DNA from: DAOUVR01 sp034430535
Lineage (GTDB): Bacteria > Chloroflexota > Dehalococcoidia > E44-bin15
Reading direction: 5' to 3'
Assembly: GCA_964443325.1 (NCBI GenBank)
Contig: CAYUCL010000005.1
Coordinates: 22,631-86,630, forward strand
DNA: 64,000 nucleotides
The translations under genes were made by a program, and so were the position numbers. Below, one piece after another: positions 25,582-34,312 of the stretch; the first letter of the stretch is position 1, and each line of letters starts with the position of its first letter. The notes below the pieces were generated by a model. The model saw only the letters and a program-made list of their open reading frames with translations. It did no database searches and was not told the origin of the DNA.

Positions 25582-26376
25582 ATGAGCGAAACACAGAAAG
25601 TACGGATGGAGATAGAGGATAGCATAGCCACCGTCACCCTGAACCGCCCCGAGGTGCTGAACGCCATGAATGCCGATATTTGGCAGGGGCTTGTGGATGT
25701 AGCCAACACAATAAGGCAGGAGCCAAAGGTGCGGGTTGTGATCATCACCGGGGCTGGAGACCGTGCCTTTTCCTCTGGGCTTGATCTTAAAGCGGCGGCG
25801 GTAGGGAAGGCCTTTCCTGACATTCCCATACGGCAAGGGCCTGACGTCCTTACCACCCTAAAACATTCATTCACTGTATATGAGGAGCTGGCAGTACCGG
25901 TGATAGCCGCCATTCAGGGCTACTGCTTTGGAGCAGGACTTCAACTGGCTGTAGCCTGCGACTTCAGGATTGCCGCCGAAGACGCTCAGTTGGCCATCCT
26001 CGAGGTGAGCCGGCTGGGAATCGTCCCAGATGTGGGAGGAACCCAAAGGTTGCCCCGGTTGGTAGGGCCCAGCCGTGCCAAGCTAATCCTGATGACGGGG
26101 CGGCGAATAGATGCCCAAGAGGCGCTGAGAATAGGCCTGGTGGACGAAGTTCACCCTAAGGATAAGTTTATGGAGGCGGCCAGGAACCTGGCCCACGAAA
26201 TAGCTGCCCTCAACCCTTATGCTATCCAAGGGGTCAAACGGGCGGTCAACGTTGCTATGTCTCATAGCCTGGAGGTAGGACTTGCCTTCGAGACAGCCAC
26301 CGCCCTAAGCGTCCCCAGAGTGACGGATATGGTTCGCGATGCTGCCACGACCTTCTCGGACAAGAGTAGCAAGTAA
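25582..26376 (+). CDS. Enoyl-CoA hydratase/isomerase family protein C
   Basis: This 264-residue crotonase-fold protein has AFSSGLDLKAAAVG and CFGAGLQLAVACDFRI, then ILEVSRLGIVPDVGGTQRL. The second catalytic Glu (in LEVSRLG) is present, but the first position reads Gln (GAGLQLA), so it is less likely to be a plain hydratase and more likely an isomerase- or hydrolase-type crotonase. The ATG at 25582 has AAGGAGGAG ahead. It is followed by a small coiled-coil protein and a ferredoxin. Confidence 0.88.
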   Translation: MSETQKVRMEIEDSIATVTLNRPEVLNAMNADIWQGLVDVANTIRQEPKVRVVIITGAGDRAFSSGLDLKAAAVGKAFPDIPIRQGPDVLTTLKHSFTVYEELAVPVIAAIQGYCFGAGLQLAVACDFRIAAEDAQLAILEVSRLGIVPDVGGTQRLPRLVGPSRAKLILMTGRRIDAQEALRIGLVDEVHPKDKFMEAARNLAHEIAALNPYAIQGVKRAVNVAMSHSLEVGLAFETATALSVPRVTDMVRDAATTFSDKSSK

Positions 26377-26438
26377 TCTGGGTAATCAGCGTCTACGGGC
26401 AGTGAGGGCAATTGCTGCGGCCATAGTGGAGATACGAA

Positions 26439-26591
26439 ATGAGCGATGACAAGGTGAAGGAAATCGAAGCAAAGATAGCCGATTTGAAAGCTCGGTGGCC
26501 GGCTCACACTGTGCCGATATCGATGTGGCAGGAGCTGGAGGAACTCGAGGACGATCTGGAGAAGGCAAAGGAGGCGCAGAAGGGGAGTTAA
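26439..26591 (+). CDS. Small acidic coiled-coil protein (50 aa)
   Basis: This short ORF starts ATG at 26439, preceded by TGGAGA, and its stop TAA (26589-26591) overlaps the ATG of the next ferredoxin gene, which supports it being translated. The 50 residues begin MSDDKVKEIEAKIADLKARW and continue with a highly charged helix (ELEELEDDLEKAKEAQKGS). It is probably a small adaptor or assembly partner for the ferredoxin that follows. No family was recognised. Confidence 0.6.
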   Translation: MSDDKVKEIEAKIADLKARWPAHTVPISMWQELEELEDDLEKAKEAQKGS

Positions 26592-26803
26592 TGCCAGGCA
26601 AGATTGCTCTAATTAATTTCGCAGAGTGTCATCCTGACCAATGCGAAAATGGCGTGTGCGTCGCCGTGGCTGCTTGCTCCCATAAGCTGCTCAAGCAGGA
26701 GGCCCCCTTCGAAATACCTATGACCGACCCGGCTATCTGCCAGGGCTGTGGTGATTGTGCACGTGCGTGCCCGTTGAAGGCGATTAAGATAGTGAGAATG
26801 TAG
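26591..26803 (+). CDS. 4Fe-4S ferredoxin (RLI/ABCE1-type N-terminal pattern)
   Basis: This 70-residue iron-sulfur protein opens with INFAECHPDQCENGVCVAVAAC, an irregular cysteine pattern like the N-terminal metal domain of ABCE1, and ends with a canonical CQGCGDCARACPLKAIKIV. The start is ATG 26591, coupled to the stop of the coiled-coil gene. It sits before cooC and cooT, so a link with CO dehydrogenase or another metallo-oxidoreductase is plausible, but not shown. Confidence 0.75.
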   Translation: MPGKIALINFAECHPDQCENGVCVAVAACSHKLLKQEAPFEIPMTDPAICQGCGDCARACPLKAIKIVRM

Positions 26804-26811
26804 AGAACCGG

Positions 26812-26839
26812 GGCTGTCATTGGTCCTCAACCGACAGCC
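26812..26839 (+). promoter_or_regulatory. Hairpin between the ferredoxin and cooC genes
   Basis: GGCTGTC (26812-26818) and GACAGCC (26833-26839) are perfect complements. No U-tract follows, so an RNA processing or attenuator structure is more likely than a terminator. Confidence 0.35.
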
Positions 26840-26868
26840 AGGTCTAGGTTATTTATACAGGAGGGAAA

Positions 26869-27663
26869 ATGAAGGTATCGGTTTGTGGCAAGGGCGGCAG
26901 TGGTAAAAGTACCATAGTCACTCTGCTGGCGGAGGAAGCTCGGTCAAGAGGCTATAAGGTACTGGTCGTTGACTCGGACGAGTCCAATGCGGGACTTTTC
27001 CGGATTCTCGGCTTCAATCAGCCGCCGGTACCTCTGATGGAGATCGTCGGCGGAAAAAAGAAAATAGTCAGCACACTGAGAGACCCTTCCTCCAGTGATA
27101 TTGCACCAAAGGCAATGGTATTGACACAAGATTCTATCGCAATCGAAGATATTCCTGCGGAGAACATGGTTGAAAGGGACAATCTAAAACTGGTGTCCGT
27201 AGGAAAGATTCTTCAGGCTCTGGAGGGCTGCGCCTGCCCCTTCGGGGTACTGAGCCGTGAATTCCTAAAGAGGCTCGACGAGGGGGATAACGGCCTGGTC
27301 ATCGTCGACATGGAGGCTGGTGTGGAGCACTTCGGCCGAGGGGTAGAAGAGAGCGTGGATGCTGTGCTAATAGTGGTCGAACCTTCCTTCGAGTCCCTGG
27401 AACTGGCGGGGCGGATAAGCAGTCTGGCTACTGGCACCGGTATCAAAACTGTTTATGCAATTCTAAATAAGGTTCCGTCGGATGATATAGCTTCAAAACT
27501 GGAAGATGCATTAGCCAAGAGGGCCATACACGTCATAGGTTGCATCCACCATGATTCAGAGCTGTTCGTTTCCGGTTTGGAAGGCAGGGCTCTCCGTACC
27601 GTTAGAGCAGCAGAGGAAATCAGGGGCGTGTTGGACTCGGTTATCTCAGAAGCGAGCGGGTAG
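26869..27663 (+). CDS. cooC: CooC-type nickel-insertion ATPase
   Basis: This 264-residue MinD/ParA-type P-loop ATPase has the deviant Walker A motif CGKGGSGKSTIVTLLAEEA at residues 6-24. VLVVDSDESNAGL is the A' region, VIVDMEAGVEHFGRGVEES the Walker B/switch, and a CACPFG pair near residue 122 matches the CXC of CooC proteins that bind nickel at the dimer interface. It would load nickel into CO dehydrogenase. cooT follows, supporting the role. The ATG at 26869 has AGGAGGG ahead. The CODH itself is not in this window. Confidence 0.88.
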   Translation: MKVSVCGKGGSGKSTIVTLLAEEARSRGYKVLVVDSDESNAGLFRILGFNQPPVPLMEIVGGKKKIVSTLRDPSSSDIAPKAMVLTQDSIAIEDIPAENMVERDNLKLVSVGKILQALEGCACPFGVLSREFLKRLDEGDNGLVIVDMEAGVEHFGRGVEESVDAVLIVVEPSFESLELAGRISSLATGTGIKTVYAILNKVPSDDIASKLEDALAKRAIHVIGCIHHDSELFVSGLEGRALRTVRAAEEIRGVLDSVISEASG

Positions 27664-27715
27664 TGACGTCGTCAGAGTAACATCAGTGTTAGTAGCGAAA
27701 GGGGGGTATTCAAAT

Positions 27716-27913
27716 ATGTGCTTGGCAGCAGCTTATGTCGTTGGGGGAGGTGGGGAGCCAATACTGGAAGAAGTCTCCTATATGCAGCTCGACGGTGATC
27801 GTGTGCAAATAGTGAACTTTTCAGGGGAGAAGAAGGTTATCCAGGGCAGACTAATCGAAGTGGATTTCTTTGCTGAGACACTGCTGCTGGAGCAGAACAA
27901 CGCCTCCACTTAG
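27716..27913 (+). CDS. cooT: CooT-family nickel-binding protein
   Basis: This 65-residue protein begins MCLAAAYVV; the Met-Cys start is the family hallmark, with the Cys a nickel ligand. It continues with beta strands (VQIVNFSGEKKVIQGRLIEV) as in CooT. The ATG at 27716 has a G-rich binding site before it; a longer in-frame reading from 27551 overlaps cooC and is rejected. It would supply nickel alongside CooC to CO dehydrogenase. Confidence 0.8.
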   Translation: MCLAAAYVVGGGGEPILEEVSYMQLDGDRVQIVNFSGEKKVIQGRLIEVDFFAETLLLEQNNAST

Positions 27914-28076
27914 TAATGTCAAGAAACGCAGAGTAAATACCCAAACCCGATTGAGTGCCCCACATATAATGCGTTCAAGCCACGAGCTTTTAAATTCTAA
28001 AGATGTCTTATATTCACCAGGATATTGAAGAAGCCAGTCTGAGCGCCCCGAGTGACACGAGAAATCAGATTGGGGA

Positions 28077-29183
28077 TTAAGTTCTGGTGGCTTCTTCCCG
28101 CAGACGTCGCTCCTGAGCGCACTCCAGCGGCTCACTCCTCATCAGAATACCAAAACACCTGTTGCAGGATATGCACTTGGCAGGTCCCCTCTCGCCCCTC
28201 TGCCATCGGGCGACCAAATCTGGCTCTCTGATGAGGGGACGGCACATCGAAATGAGGTCGGCGTCCCCACTGTCCAATATGCTTTGCGCCATCTCCAGGC
28301 TGCGTATACCTCCAACTACCATTACCTGCACCTTGACCGCCTGTTTAACAGCAGCCGCTCTCTCTCGAAAGAATGCTCGCTCAGGGTGGCCTTCTTTCGT
28401 CGTCCGCATAAACTGGCCAACACCGCCGCTGACCTCTATGGCCTCGATGCCATTCTCCACCATCTGGCGAGCTGTCTCCATACCTTCAGCCAGGGAAAGG
28501 CCCCCCTCAGTGTCATCTTGCACACCGAGCTTGACCATCAATGGAAAGTCGGCCCCTATCGCTTGGCGCACCCTTTTTGTCACTTCGAGGTGAAACCTTC
28601 TCCTGTTCTCTGCGCTACCTCCCCATTTATCGGTACGGAGGTTGAATAAAGGCGACAGGAACTGACTCATCAGGTAGCCATGTGCCCCGTGAAGCTGGAC
28701 CGCGTCAAAACCGGCTTCTCTGGCCCTCATTGCAGCCGATGCGAAGTCGGAGATAATCGACTCCGCTTCCTCATCGGTCATCTCACGGTGCGGTGTACGC
28801 ATGTTCTGCATCTGGGACACAGCCAGGTTAGCAATGCCCTTTGGAGGGAGATAGTAAGAGTTGATACCGGCGTGGACTATCTGCAGCGCAATTTTCGCTC
28901 CTCCTTCGTGTGCTGCCTGCACCAGCCGGTGCAGACCAGGGATCATATCATCGGTATGGACGCCATACTGACCATGTATCGCCTGACCAAGGGGTGAGAT
29001 AAAGGCATATCCAGTTACTATGAGGCCAACTCCCCCCTGTCCAAGCTGTCGGTATACCACTACCGAATTATCGGTGGCCGCCCCGGAATCGTCTGCTGAG
29101 GCATCCCACGTTGCCGACCTGACAAAGTGATTCCTCAGTTCCAATTTGCCGATTCTGTAGGGTGCAAACAGGTCTATTGACAT
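28077..29183 (-). CDS. NADH:flavin oxidoreductase (old yellow enzyme family)
   Basis: This 368-residue TIM-barrel flavoenzyme of the OYE family has DLFAPYRIGKLELRNHFVRS at the start, FDAVQLHGAHGYLMSQFLSP near residue 168 and VGGIRSLEMAQSILDSGDAD near 298. The C-terminus has CISCNRCFG plus a later Cys (LECAQE), resembling the cluster ligands of 2,4-dienoyl-CoA reductase-type enzymes, but it ends there and lacks their NADPH domain. It is probably an enoate or enoyl-CoA reductase drawing electrons from a separate partner. It is monocistronic. Confidence 0.88.
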   Translation of the reverse strand: MSIDLFAPYRIGKLELRNHFVRSATWDASADDSGAATDNSVVVYRQLGQGGVGLIVTGYAFISPLGQAIHGQYGVHTDDMIPGLHRLVQAAHEGGAKIALQIVHAGINSYYLPPKGIANLAVSQMQNMRTPHREMTDEEAESIISDFASAAMRAREAGFDAVQLHGAHGYLMSQFLSPLFNLRTDKWGGSAENRRRFHLEVTKRVRQAIGADFPLMVKLGVQDDTEGGLSLAEGMETARQMVENGIEAIEVSGGVGQFMRTTKEGHPERAFFRERAAAVKQAVKVQVMVVGGIRSLEMAQSILDSGDADLISMCRPLIREPDLVARWQRGERGPAKCISCNRCFGILMRSEPLECAQERRLREEATRT

Positions 29184-29614
29184 ACTCCTCCTCCTTATAT
29201 GTGCTCTATATTCAACCTTTTCTTTTTCAACTTACAAGGCGGTGGATTTAATTTGTCAGCCTAACATACGAACTGGGGATTACCAAATGCGCTCATGTTA
29301 GCGAGATTCTACCGTCTGGTTCAGCGACCGTCAATGACAAGTCCGGTTCTCCTACGTTTGCCATTTCGACATAGATTGGCTATTTGCAAACTGGGTTGAA
29401 TAATTCAGCCATACTAGCGAAAAGCTGGGTCTCCATATTTTCGTATTTATGCTGTCTTCGGTGTCACTGCTCCCGCCACCGATATTGTCTCGTATTGCAC
29501 CTGTGCTTTAATCCTTCAATCACTTGTTTGGGACCCGAGGTGTGCTATAATGGCGACTAATGCAAGATAAGATAGGCTAAGAAGGCTTGATATTTAAACA
29601 AGAAAGGAAGAGGA
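29184..29614. other. Intergenic gap with promoter, no gene
   Basis: No ORF with a ribosome binding site was found in these 430 bases. The right part contains the promoter for the AOR pair (29524-29551). The rest is low-complexity, with no matches to the repeat families of this window. Confidence 0.5.
29524..29551 (+). promoter_or_regulatory. Extended -10 promoter for the AOR operon
   Basis: TTGTTT (29524-29529) and TATAAT (29546-29551) are 16 bases apart, with TGC immediately before the -10. The start codon is 64 bases downstream. Confidence 0.5.
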
Positions 29615-31495
29615 ATGTACGGCTATGCAGGTACCATACTAACGGTTAACTTGACTGATGGAAGCGTAAAAAAAGAACCACTACCAGAGGACCTCGTTCG
29701 AGATTGGATTGGAGGCGAGGGTTTTGGCGCCAAATTGCTATGGGAAAGAATCAAGCCAGGAACGGATCCTCTATCTCCCGAAAATGTATTGATAATTACG
29801 ACCAGCGCCTTCAGTGGTACAGTGTTCCCCCCAGGTTCGCGGACCCTGGTCAACTATAAATCGCCGCTTACCGGGTTGTATGGCCAGAATGGCATGGGTG
29901 GTAGCTTTGCTCCGTATCTCCGCTTTGCCGGTTATGATGTGCTAATTATTGAAGGAAAAGCCGAGAAACCAGCGTACATCTTCATCGATAACGATGAAGT
30001 GGAGATAAGGGACGCAAGCCATCTTTGGGGCAAACTGGGATCGGAGACGGATGCGTTATTGCAAGATGAGATAGGTGATACCAATATTCAAATCATTCGT
30101 ATAGGCCCAGCGGGAGAAAAATTGAACCGTTTGGCCTGCATGACGTCCGGCTACAATCGGGCCTTCGGCAAGGGGGGTAATGGAGCGGTAGCGGGATCAA
30201 AAAACCTCAAAGCAATAGCCGTGCGGGGCAGAGGCAGCATCCCTGCCTATGACCCGGCGGAGCTGAAGCAGGTTGCCACCAGAGTCTACAGAAGCTGCAG
30301 AGAAGGGGCAGGCGCGCTTCTCAGTCAGTATCATCTTCATTTTGGTAACTCAATGTATGCCGGTACTATGGGCATCCCCAGCCGTCACTTTCAGCAGGGC
30401 TACTGGGACAAAGGGGAGAGTCTGTACCATGAGAACCTGATGGAGAAACTCTACACCGGTGAAGACTACTACTGCTGGGGTTGCCCTCCCAGAAGTGGAA
30501 AGGTCCTGTCACCGAAGAAAGGCCCCTATAAAGGGCATAAGGTCGATGTGAAGATCGAGGCGGACTGGGCGTGGGGCTATAACATGATGATTGACGACCT
30601 AGATGCGCTCTGTGAGATTTGGCACCTTTGTAGTGAATACGGAGTCGATATCAACGGCAGCGCGGAATGGGCGGGGTGGCTGGCTGAGTGCCAGGAGCAG
30701 GGTATCTTAACCCCTGAAGATTGCGGAGGCTTGGAGGTAAAGTTTGGTGATGGTGAGTCATGCATCAGGCTGCTAAAAGCTATTTTTGCCCGAGAGGGAT
30801 TCGGGGACTTGCTGGCTGAGGGACCCAAAATAGCAGCGGACAAAGTGGGAAAAGGAACAGAGAAATACGTTATGCACTGTAAGGGGTCGCCACTGGAGGC
30901 TGAGGAGTTCAGGGCAGACAAGGCGCTTCTGCTTAGCACGGCTACGACGGAGCGGGGTGGTTGCGTTAATAGAGGCTGGACATACGGTATCAACTACGCC
31001 AGCATACTTCAGTCGGATGTGACCGGGCTTACTGAAAAGCCCGACCCATTGGCGGAGAAAGGTGTAGGCAGGTGGCTGAAGCCCTACAAGGAGATGGTCC
31101 CGGGGATTTTGAACACCATGGGAGGCTGTCTTATTCTGTGGTGGTTTGGCAGATTTACCGCAACGGATGTGGTAGAAGGATACAAACACCTGACTGGACG
31201 AGATGTCAGCATTGAGGAAGGTCTCAAGGTCGGTGAGAAGATCATCAATCTATCAAGGGCGTTTAATGCGAGGGAAGGCTTTAGCAGGAAGGATGATACC
31301 ATACCGCAAAGGTTTCTCTCCGAGCCGGTAAATGGTGGACCGCAGGATGGCGCACAGGTAGAGAACTTTGATGCCATGATAGATGAGTACTACACCGAGG
31401 CCGGATTTGACCTGAAAACTGGGTGGCCAACACGGACAAAGCTCGAGGATTTGGGGCTGAAGTACGTTGCAGACGAGCTGTATGCTGGGGGGTAA
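29615..31495 (+). CDS. Aldehyde:ferredoxin oxidoreductase paralogue 1, cluster ligand missing
   Basis: This 626-residue AOR-family protein has MYGYAGTILTVNL, IRIGPAGEKLNRLACM and GGNGAVAGSKNLKAIAV in the pterin domain. The [4Fe-4S] motif, normally CX2CX3C, reads CWGCPPRS here, so the third Cys is Ser; the distal Cys remains in GGCLILWWF. The partner paralogue has the same defect. The ATG at 29615 follows GGAAGAGG. It is followed by the second AOR, a DUF1326 protein and two ferredoxin-type proteins in one direction, which suggests a multi-subunit complex, perhaps analogous to AOR-type reductases of aromatic or cyclic acyl-CoA metabolism. Confidence 0.88.
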   Translation: MYGYAGTILTVNLTDGSVKKEPLPEDLVRDWIGGEGFGAKLLWERIKPGTDPLSPENVLIITTSAFSGTVFPPGSRTLVNYKSPLTGLYGQNGMGGSFAPYLRFAGYDVLIIEGKAEKPAYIFIDNDEVEIRDASHLWGKLGSETDALLQDEIGDTNIQIIRIGPAGEKLNRLACMTSGYNRAFGKGGNGAVAGSKNLKAIAVRGRGSIPAYDPAELKQVATRVYRSCREGAGALLSQYHLHFGNSMYAGTMGIPSRHFQQGYWDKGESLYHENLMEKLYTGEDYYCWGCPPRSGKVLSPKKGPYKGHKVDVKIEADWAWGYNMMIDDLDALCEIWHLCSEYGVDINGSAEWAGWLAECQEQGILTPEDCGGLEVKFGDGESCIRLLKAIFAREGFGDLLAEGPKIAADKVGKGTEKYVMHCKGSPLEAEEFRADKALLLSTATTERGGCVNRGWTYGINYASILQSDVTGLTEKPDPLAEKGVGRWLKPYKEMVPGILNTMGGCLILWWFGRFTATDVVEGYKHLTGRDVSIEEGLKVGEKIINLSRAFNAREGFSRKDDTIPQRFLSEPVNGGPQDGAQVENFDAMIDEYYTEAGFDLKTGWPTRTKLEDLGLKYVADELYAGG

Positions 31496-31624
31496 GTGAG
31501 AGGCCTAGAAAGAATTTAGAATAGGAGGTGAGCATACGGGTTTATTTATAATATGTGATGTAATAGCGCCCAAGAGGTCATAAGATGGACTACAGAGTCA
31601 AATATAGAAACAGGAAAGGGGAAA

Positions 31625-33508
31625 ATGGACGGCTACGCAGGTACGATACTGACGGTTAACTTGAGTGATGGAAGGGTGAAAAAAGACCCATTACCGGAGG
31701 ACCTCGTCCGAGATTGGATTGGAGGCGAGGGTATTGGCGCCAAATTGCTATGGGATAGAATCAAGCCAGGAACAGACCCTCTATCTCCTGAAAGTGCATT
31801 GATATTTACCACCAGCGCGTTTACTGGAACTGTATTCCCACCGGGCAGCCGGCTCTTCTTAAGCTTCAAATCACCGCTCACCGGATTGTACGGACAGAAT
31901 GCTATGGGCGGGAGCTTCGCCCCGCAACTGAAGCTTGCTGGCTACGATGTCTTGATAGTTGAAGGCAAAGCTGAGAAACCGGTGTACATCTTTATAGATG
32001 ACGATGAGGTACAAATAAAGGATGCTGGCCATCTGTGGGGCAAGCTGGGTGAGGAAGTGGACGAGTTACTGAGGGAAGAGATTGGCGATAGGCGAGTTGA
32101 AGTGATTCGCATCGGCCCGGCCGGTGAAAACCTGAACCGGCTTGCATGCATAACGAGCTCAATTAACAGAGCACTCGCCAGGGGCGGCAATGGAGCAGTC
32201 ATGGGCTCCAAGAATCTGAAGGCAATTGCTGCGCGGGGTACAGGTAGAATCCCGGTTCATGACAAGGCGGGTCTGGGGGAGGTTGCGGCTAGGGTTTATA
32301 AATCCTGTAGAGAGAGCCCGGCGGGAGCTGCTTTAGGGAAATACGATACCCACATTGTTCATGGTCTCTATGCCGTCAATCAGAGCATCCCATCACATCA
32401 CTGGCAGCAGGGATACTGGGAGAAAGCGGAGAAGTTGTTCCACGAACCAATAGCAGAACAGCTATTCACCGGTGAAAGTAGCCATTGCCCGGGGTGTCCC
32501 ATAAAGGCGGGGAAGGTGCTATCTCCGAAGAAAGGACCCTATCAGGGGCACAAGGTTTCCGTTATGGCCGGGGAGGTATGGGCGTGGGGCAATAACCTCA
32601 TGATCGATGACCTGGACGTACTCAGTGAGCTGTGGTACCAGGGTGCTCAAAATGGGGTCGATCTCCATTCTGCTGCTGAGTGGCCGCTATGGCTGGCTGA
32701 GTGCCAGGAGCGGGGTATCTTAACCCCTAAAGATTGTGGAGGGTTGGAGGTGAAGTTTGGTGACGGCCAATCTGTCCTCAGGTTGCTGGAAGCCATTTTT
32801 GCGCGAGAGGGATTCGGAGACCTGCTGGCTGAGGGGCCCAAAATAGCAGCAGAAAGGATAGGCAAGGGCTCGGAAGAATACGTCATGCACACCAAGGGGG
32901 CACCATTGGCATCCCAGGAGTTCAGGGCAAACAAGTCGCTTCTGCTTACCGCAGCGGTTGAGGAGAGAGCTGGATTCGGCCATAGAAACTATACCTGGCC
33001 TGTAGTCTGGCTTGGTAATCTCATGCCAGAGATTACCGGGCTGACAGAGAAGCCCGATGCATTGGAGGAGAAGGGCATTGCGAAATGGCTCAAACCCTAT
33101 AGGGAGGCGCTCCCAGGTATTTCAAACACTATGGGAGGATGCCACCTTCTGTGGTGGTTCACATTCAGTAGCACTGATGTAGTAGAGGGATATAAATATT
33201 TGACTGGACGCGATATAAGCATTAAAGATGCTCTAAAGGTCGGAGAAAGAACCATCAATCTGGCAAGGGCGTTCAATTGCCGGGAGGGATTCAGTCGTAA
33301 AGATGATACTATGCCAAAGAGAATCCTCACAGAACCGATACACGGAGGACCGCAGGATGGCGCTCGAGTAAAGGACTTCGAAGCCATGTTAGATGAGTAC
33401 TATACCGAGGCCGGCTTTGACATCGAATCAGGATGGCCAACGCGAGCCAAGCTCGAGGAACTGGAACTGAAGGATGTGGTAGAAGAACTATACGTTAAGG
33501 GTATTTGA
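31625..33508 (+). CDS. Aldehyde:ferredoxin oxidoreductase paralogue 2, cluster ligand missing
   Basis: This 627-residue tandem paralogue of 29615-31495 is similar over its whole length (same start MDGYAGTILTVNLSDG, same end pattern). The cluster motif reads CPGCPIKA, with Ala in place of the third Cys; the distal Cys sits in GGCHLLWWFTF. The pterin motifs IRIGPAGENLNRLACI and GGNGAVMGSKNLKAIA are intact, so W/Mo-pterin binding is likely. The start is ATG 31625 after AGGAAAGGGG. The pair may form a heterodimer. Confidence 0.88.
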   Translation: MDGYAGTILTVNLSDGRVKKDPLPEDLVRDWIGGEGIGAKLLWDRIKPGTDPLSPESALIFTTSAFTGTVFPPGSRLFLSFKSPLTGLYGQNAMGGSFAPQLKLAGYDVLIVEGKAEKPVYIFIDDDEVQIKDAGHLWGKLGEEVDELLREEIGDRRVEVIRIGPAGENLNRLACITSSINRALARGGNGAVMGSKNLKAIAARGTGRIPVHDKAGLGEVAARVYKSCRESPAGAALGKYDTHIVHGLYAVNQSIPSHHWQQGYWEKAEKLFHEPIAEQLFTGESSHCPGCPIKAGKVLSPKKGPYQGHKVSVMAGEVWAWGNNLMIDDLDVLSELWYQGAQNGVDLHSAAEWPLWLAECQERGILTPKDCGGLEVKFGDGQSVLRLLEAIFAREGFGDLLAEGPKIAAERIGKGSEEYVMHTKGAPLASQEFRANKSLLLTAAVEERAGFGHRNYTWPVVWLGNLMPEITGLTEKPDALEEKGIAKWLKPYREALPGISNTMGGCHLLWWFTFSSTDVVEGYKYLTGRDISIKDALKVGERTINLARAFNCREGFSRKDDTMPKRILTEPIHGGPQDGARVKDFEAMLDEYYTEAGFDIESGWPTRAKLEELELKDVVEELYVKGI

Positions 33509-33601
33509 TAGGGCTTGAAGAAGCTGATAGCTTTACTGTTACCTCGGCAGCCATAAATCCGGCGAGAAAAGCCATTAGACTAAAATGAAAGGAGGGATAT
33601 C

Positions 33602-34189
33602 ATGGCTTGGAAACTAAAAGGGAATTGGTACGAAACGTGCGCTTCGCAGGGCCAGTGTGCCCACTACTTCGGTCGGGATAGAGAAGATCCATGCAAGTCG
33701 TTCCAGTTGTTTGAGATCACGGAGGGCGAGATCGACGGCGTGGATATAAGCGGTATCTTGGTGATGACGTTCGCCGACCTTTTCTCTTCGACATTTGCCG
33801 GTCTGATGGGTGAGGGCGGTGAAGGTGGCGTGTACATCAGCGACAAGGCCACCGAAGAGCAGAGGAAGGTACTGGAGCCTTTCTTCGCCAACAACGTACC
33901 AGGCTGGCTCCTGACGCGAAAGGTCCTCGGGCTCAGGTTCGTTCCCATTAGCCTGACAAAGGAGGACAACACCTACCACATCACCATGCCCTACGGCGAG
34001 ATCAAGATGACGCCGACGGCCGGGCTCGATGGCAATCCGGTTCGGGTGGAGAACTCGTTTTTCAACGCCGTGTTCCCCCAGATCAACGTGTGCAACTGCC
34101 ACTTCTGGAAATACAAGGACTTCGGCAAGGACTTCGACTTCAAGAATAGAGCCAGCGTCATCAGTGAATTTAGTATGCAGGGTGGCTAG
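33602..34189 (+). CDS. DUF1326 protein
   Basis: This 195-residue protein starts MAWKLKGNWYETCASQGQCA, the classic DUF1326 opening with its cysteine cluster, and continues EDPCKSFQLFEITEGEIDGV. Further cysteines in VCNCHFWKYKDF near residue 165 could complete a metal site. It lies between the AOR pair and the ferredoxin genes and has a strong AAAGGAGGG ribosome site at 33588-33596, so it is probably co-expressed. The biochemical function of DUF1326 is unknown; a structural or metal-binding subunit of the AOR complex is a guess from position. Confidence 0.75.
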   Translation: MAWKLKGNWYETCASQGQCAHYFGRDREDPCKSFQLFEITEGEIDGVDISGILVMTFADLFSSTFAGLMGEGGEGGVYISDKATEEQRKVLEPFFANNVPGWLLTRKVLGLRFVPISLTKEDNTYHITMPYGEIKMTPTAGLDGNPVRVENSFFNAVFPQINVCNCHFWKYKDFGKDFDFKNRASVISEFSMQGG

Positions 34190-34312
34190 AAGGGCAACGG
34201 CGGTCGCAGGATCATGTAAGAGTAACCAATAATTTGATAACATGAACTAGTAAATCCTAAAGTCCAAGAGAGGGCTTTGGCAAGCTGAGTTAATTTGAAA
34301 GGAGGAGCTAAT

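Noticed and set aside
27551..27715. An N-terminal extension of cooT from 27551
   Set aside because: It overlaps cooC in another frame; CooT proteins begin Met-Cys, as at 27716.
34295..34312. TTG start at 34295 for the iron-sulfur protein
   Set aside because: The codon lies inside the ribosome site AAAGGAGG; TTG 34313 is correctly spaced from that site.
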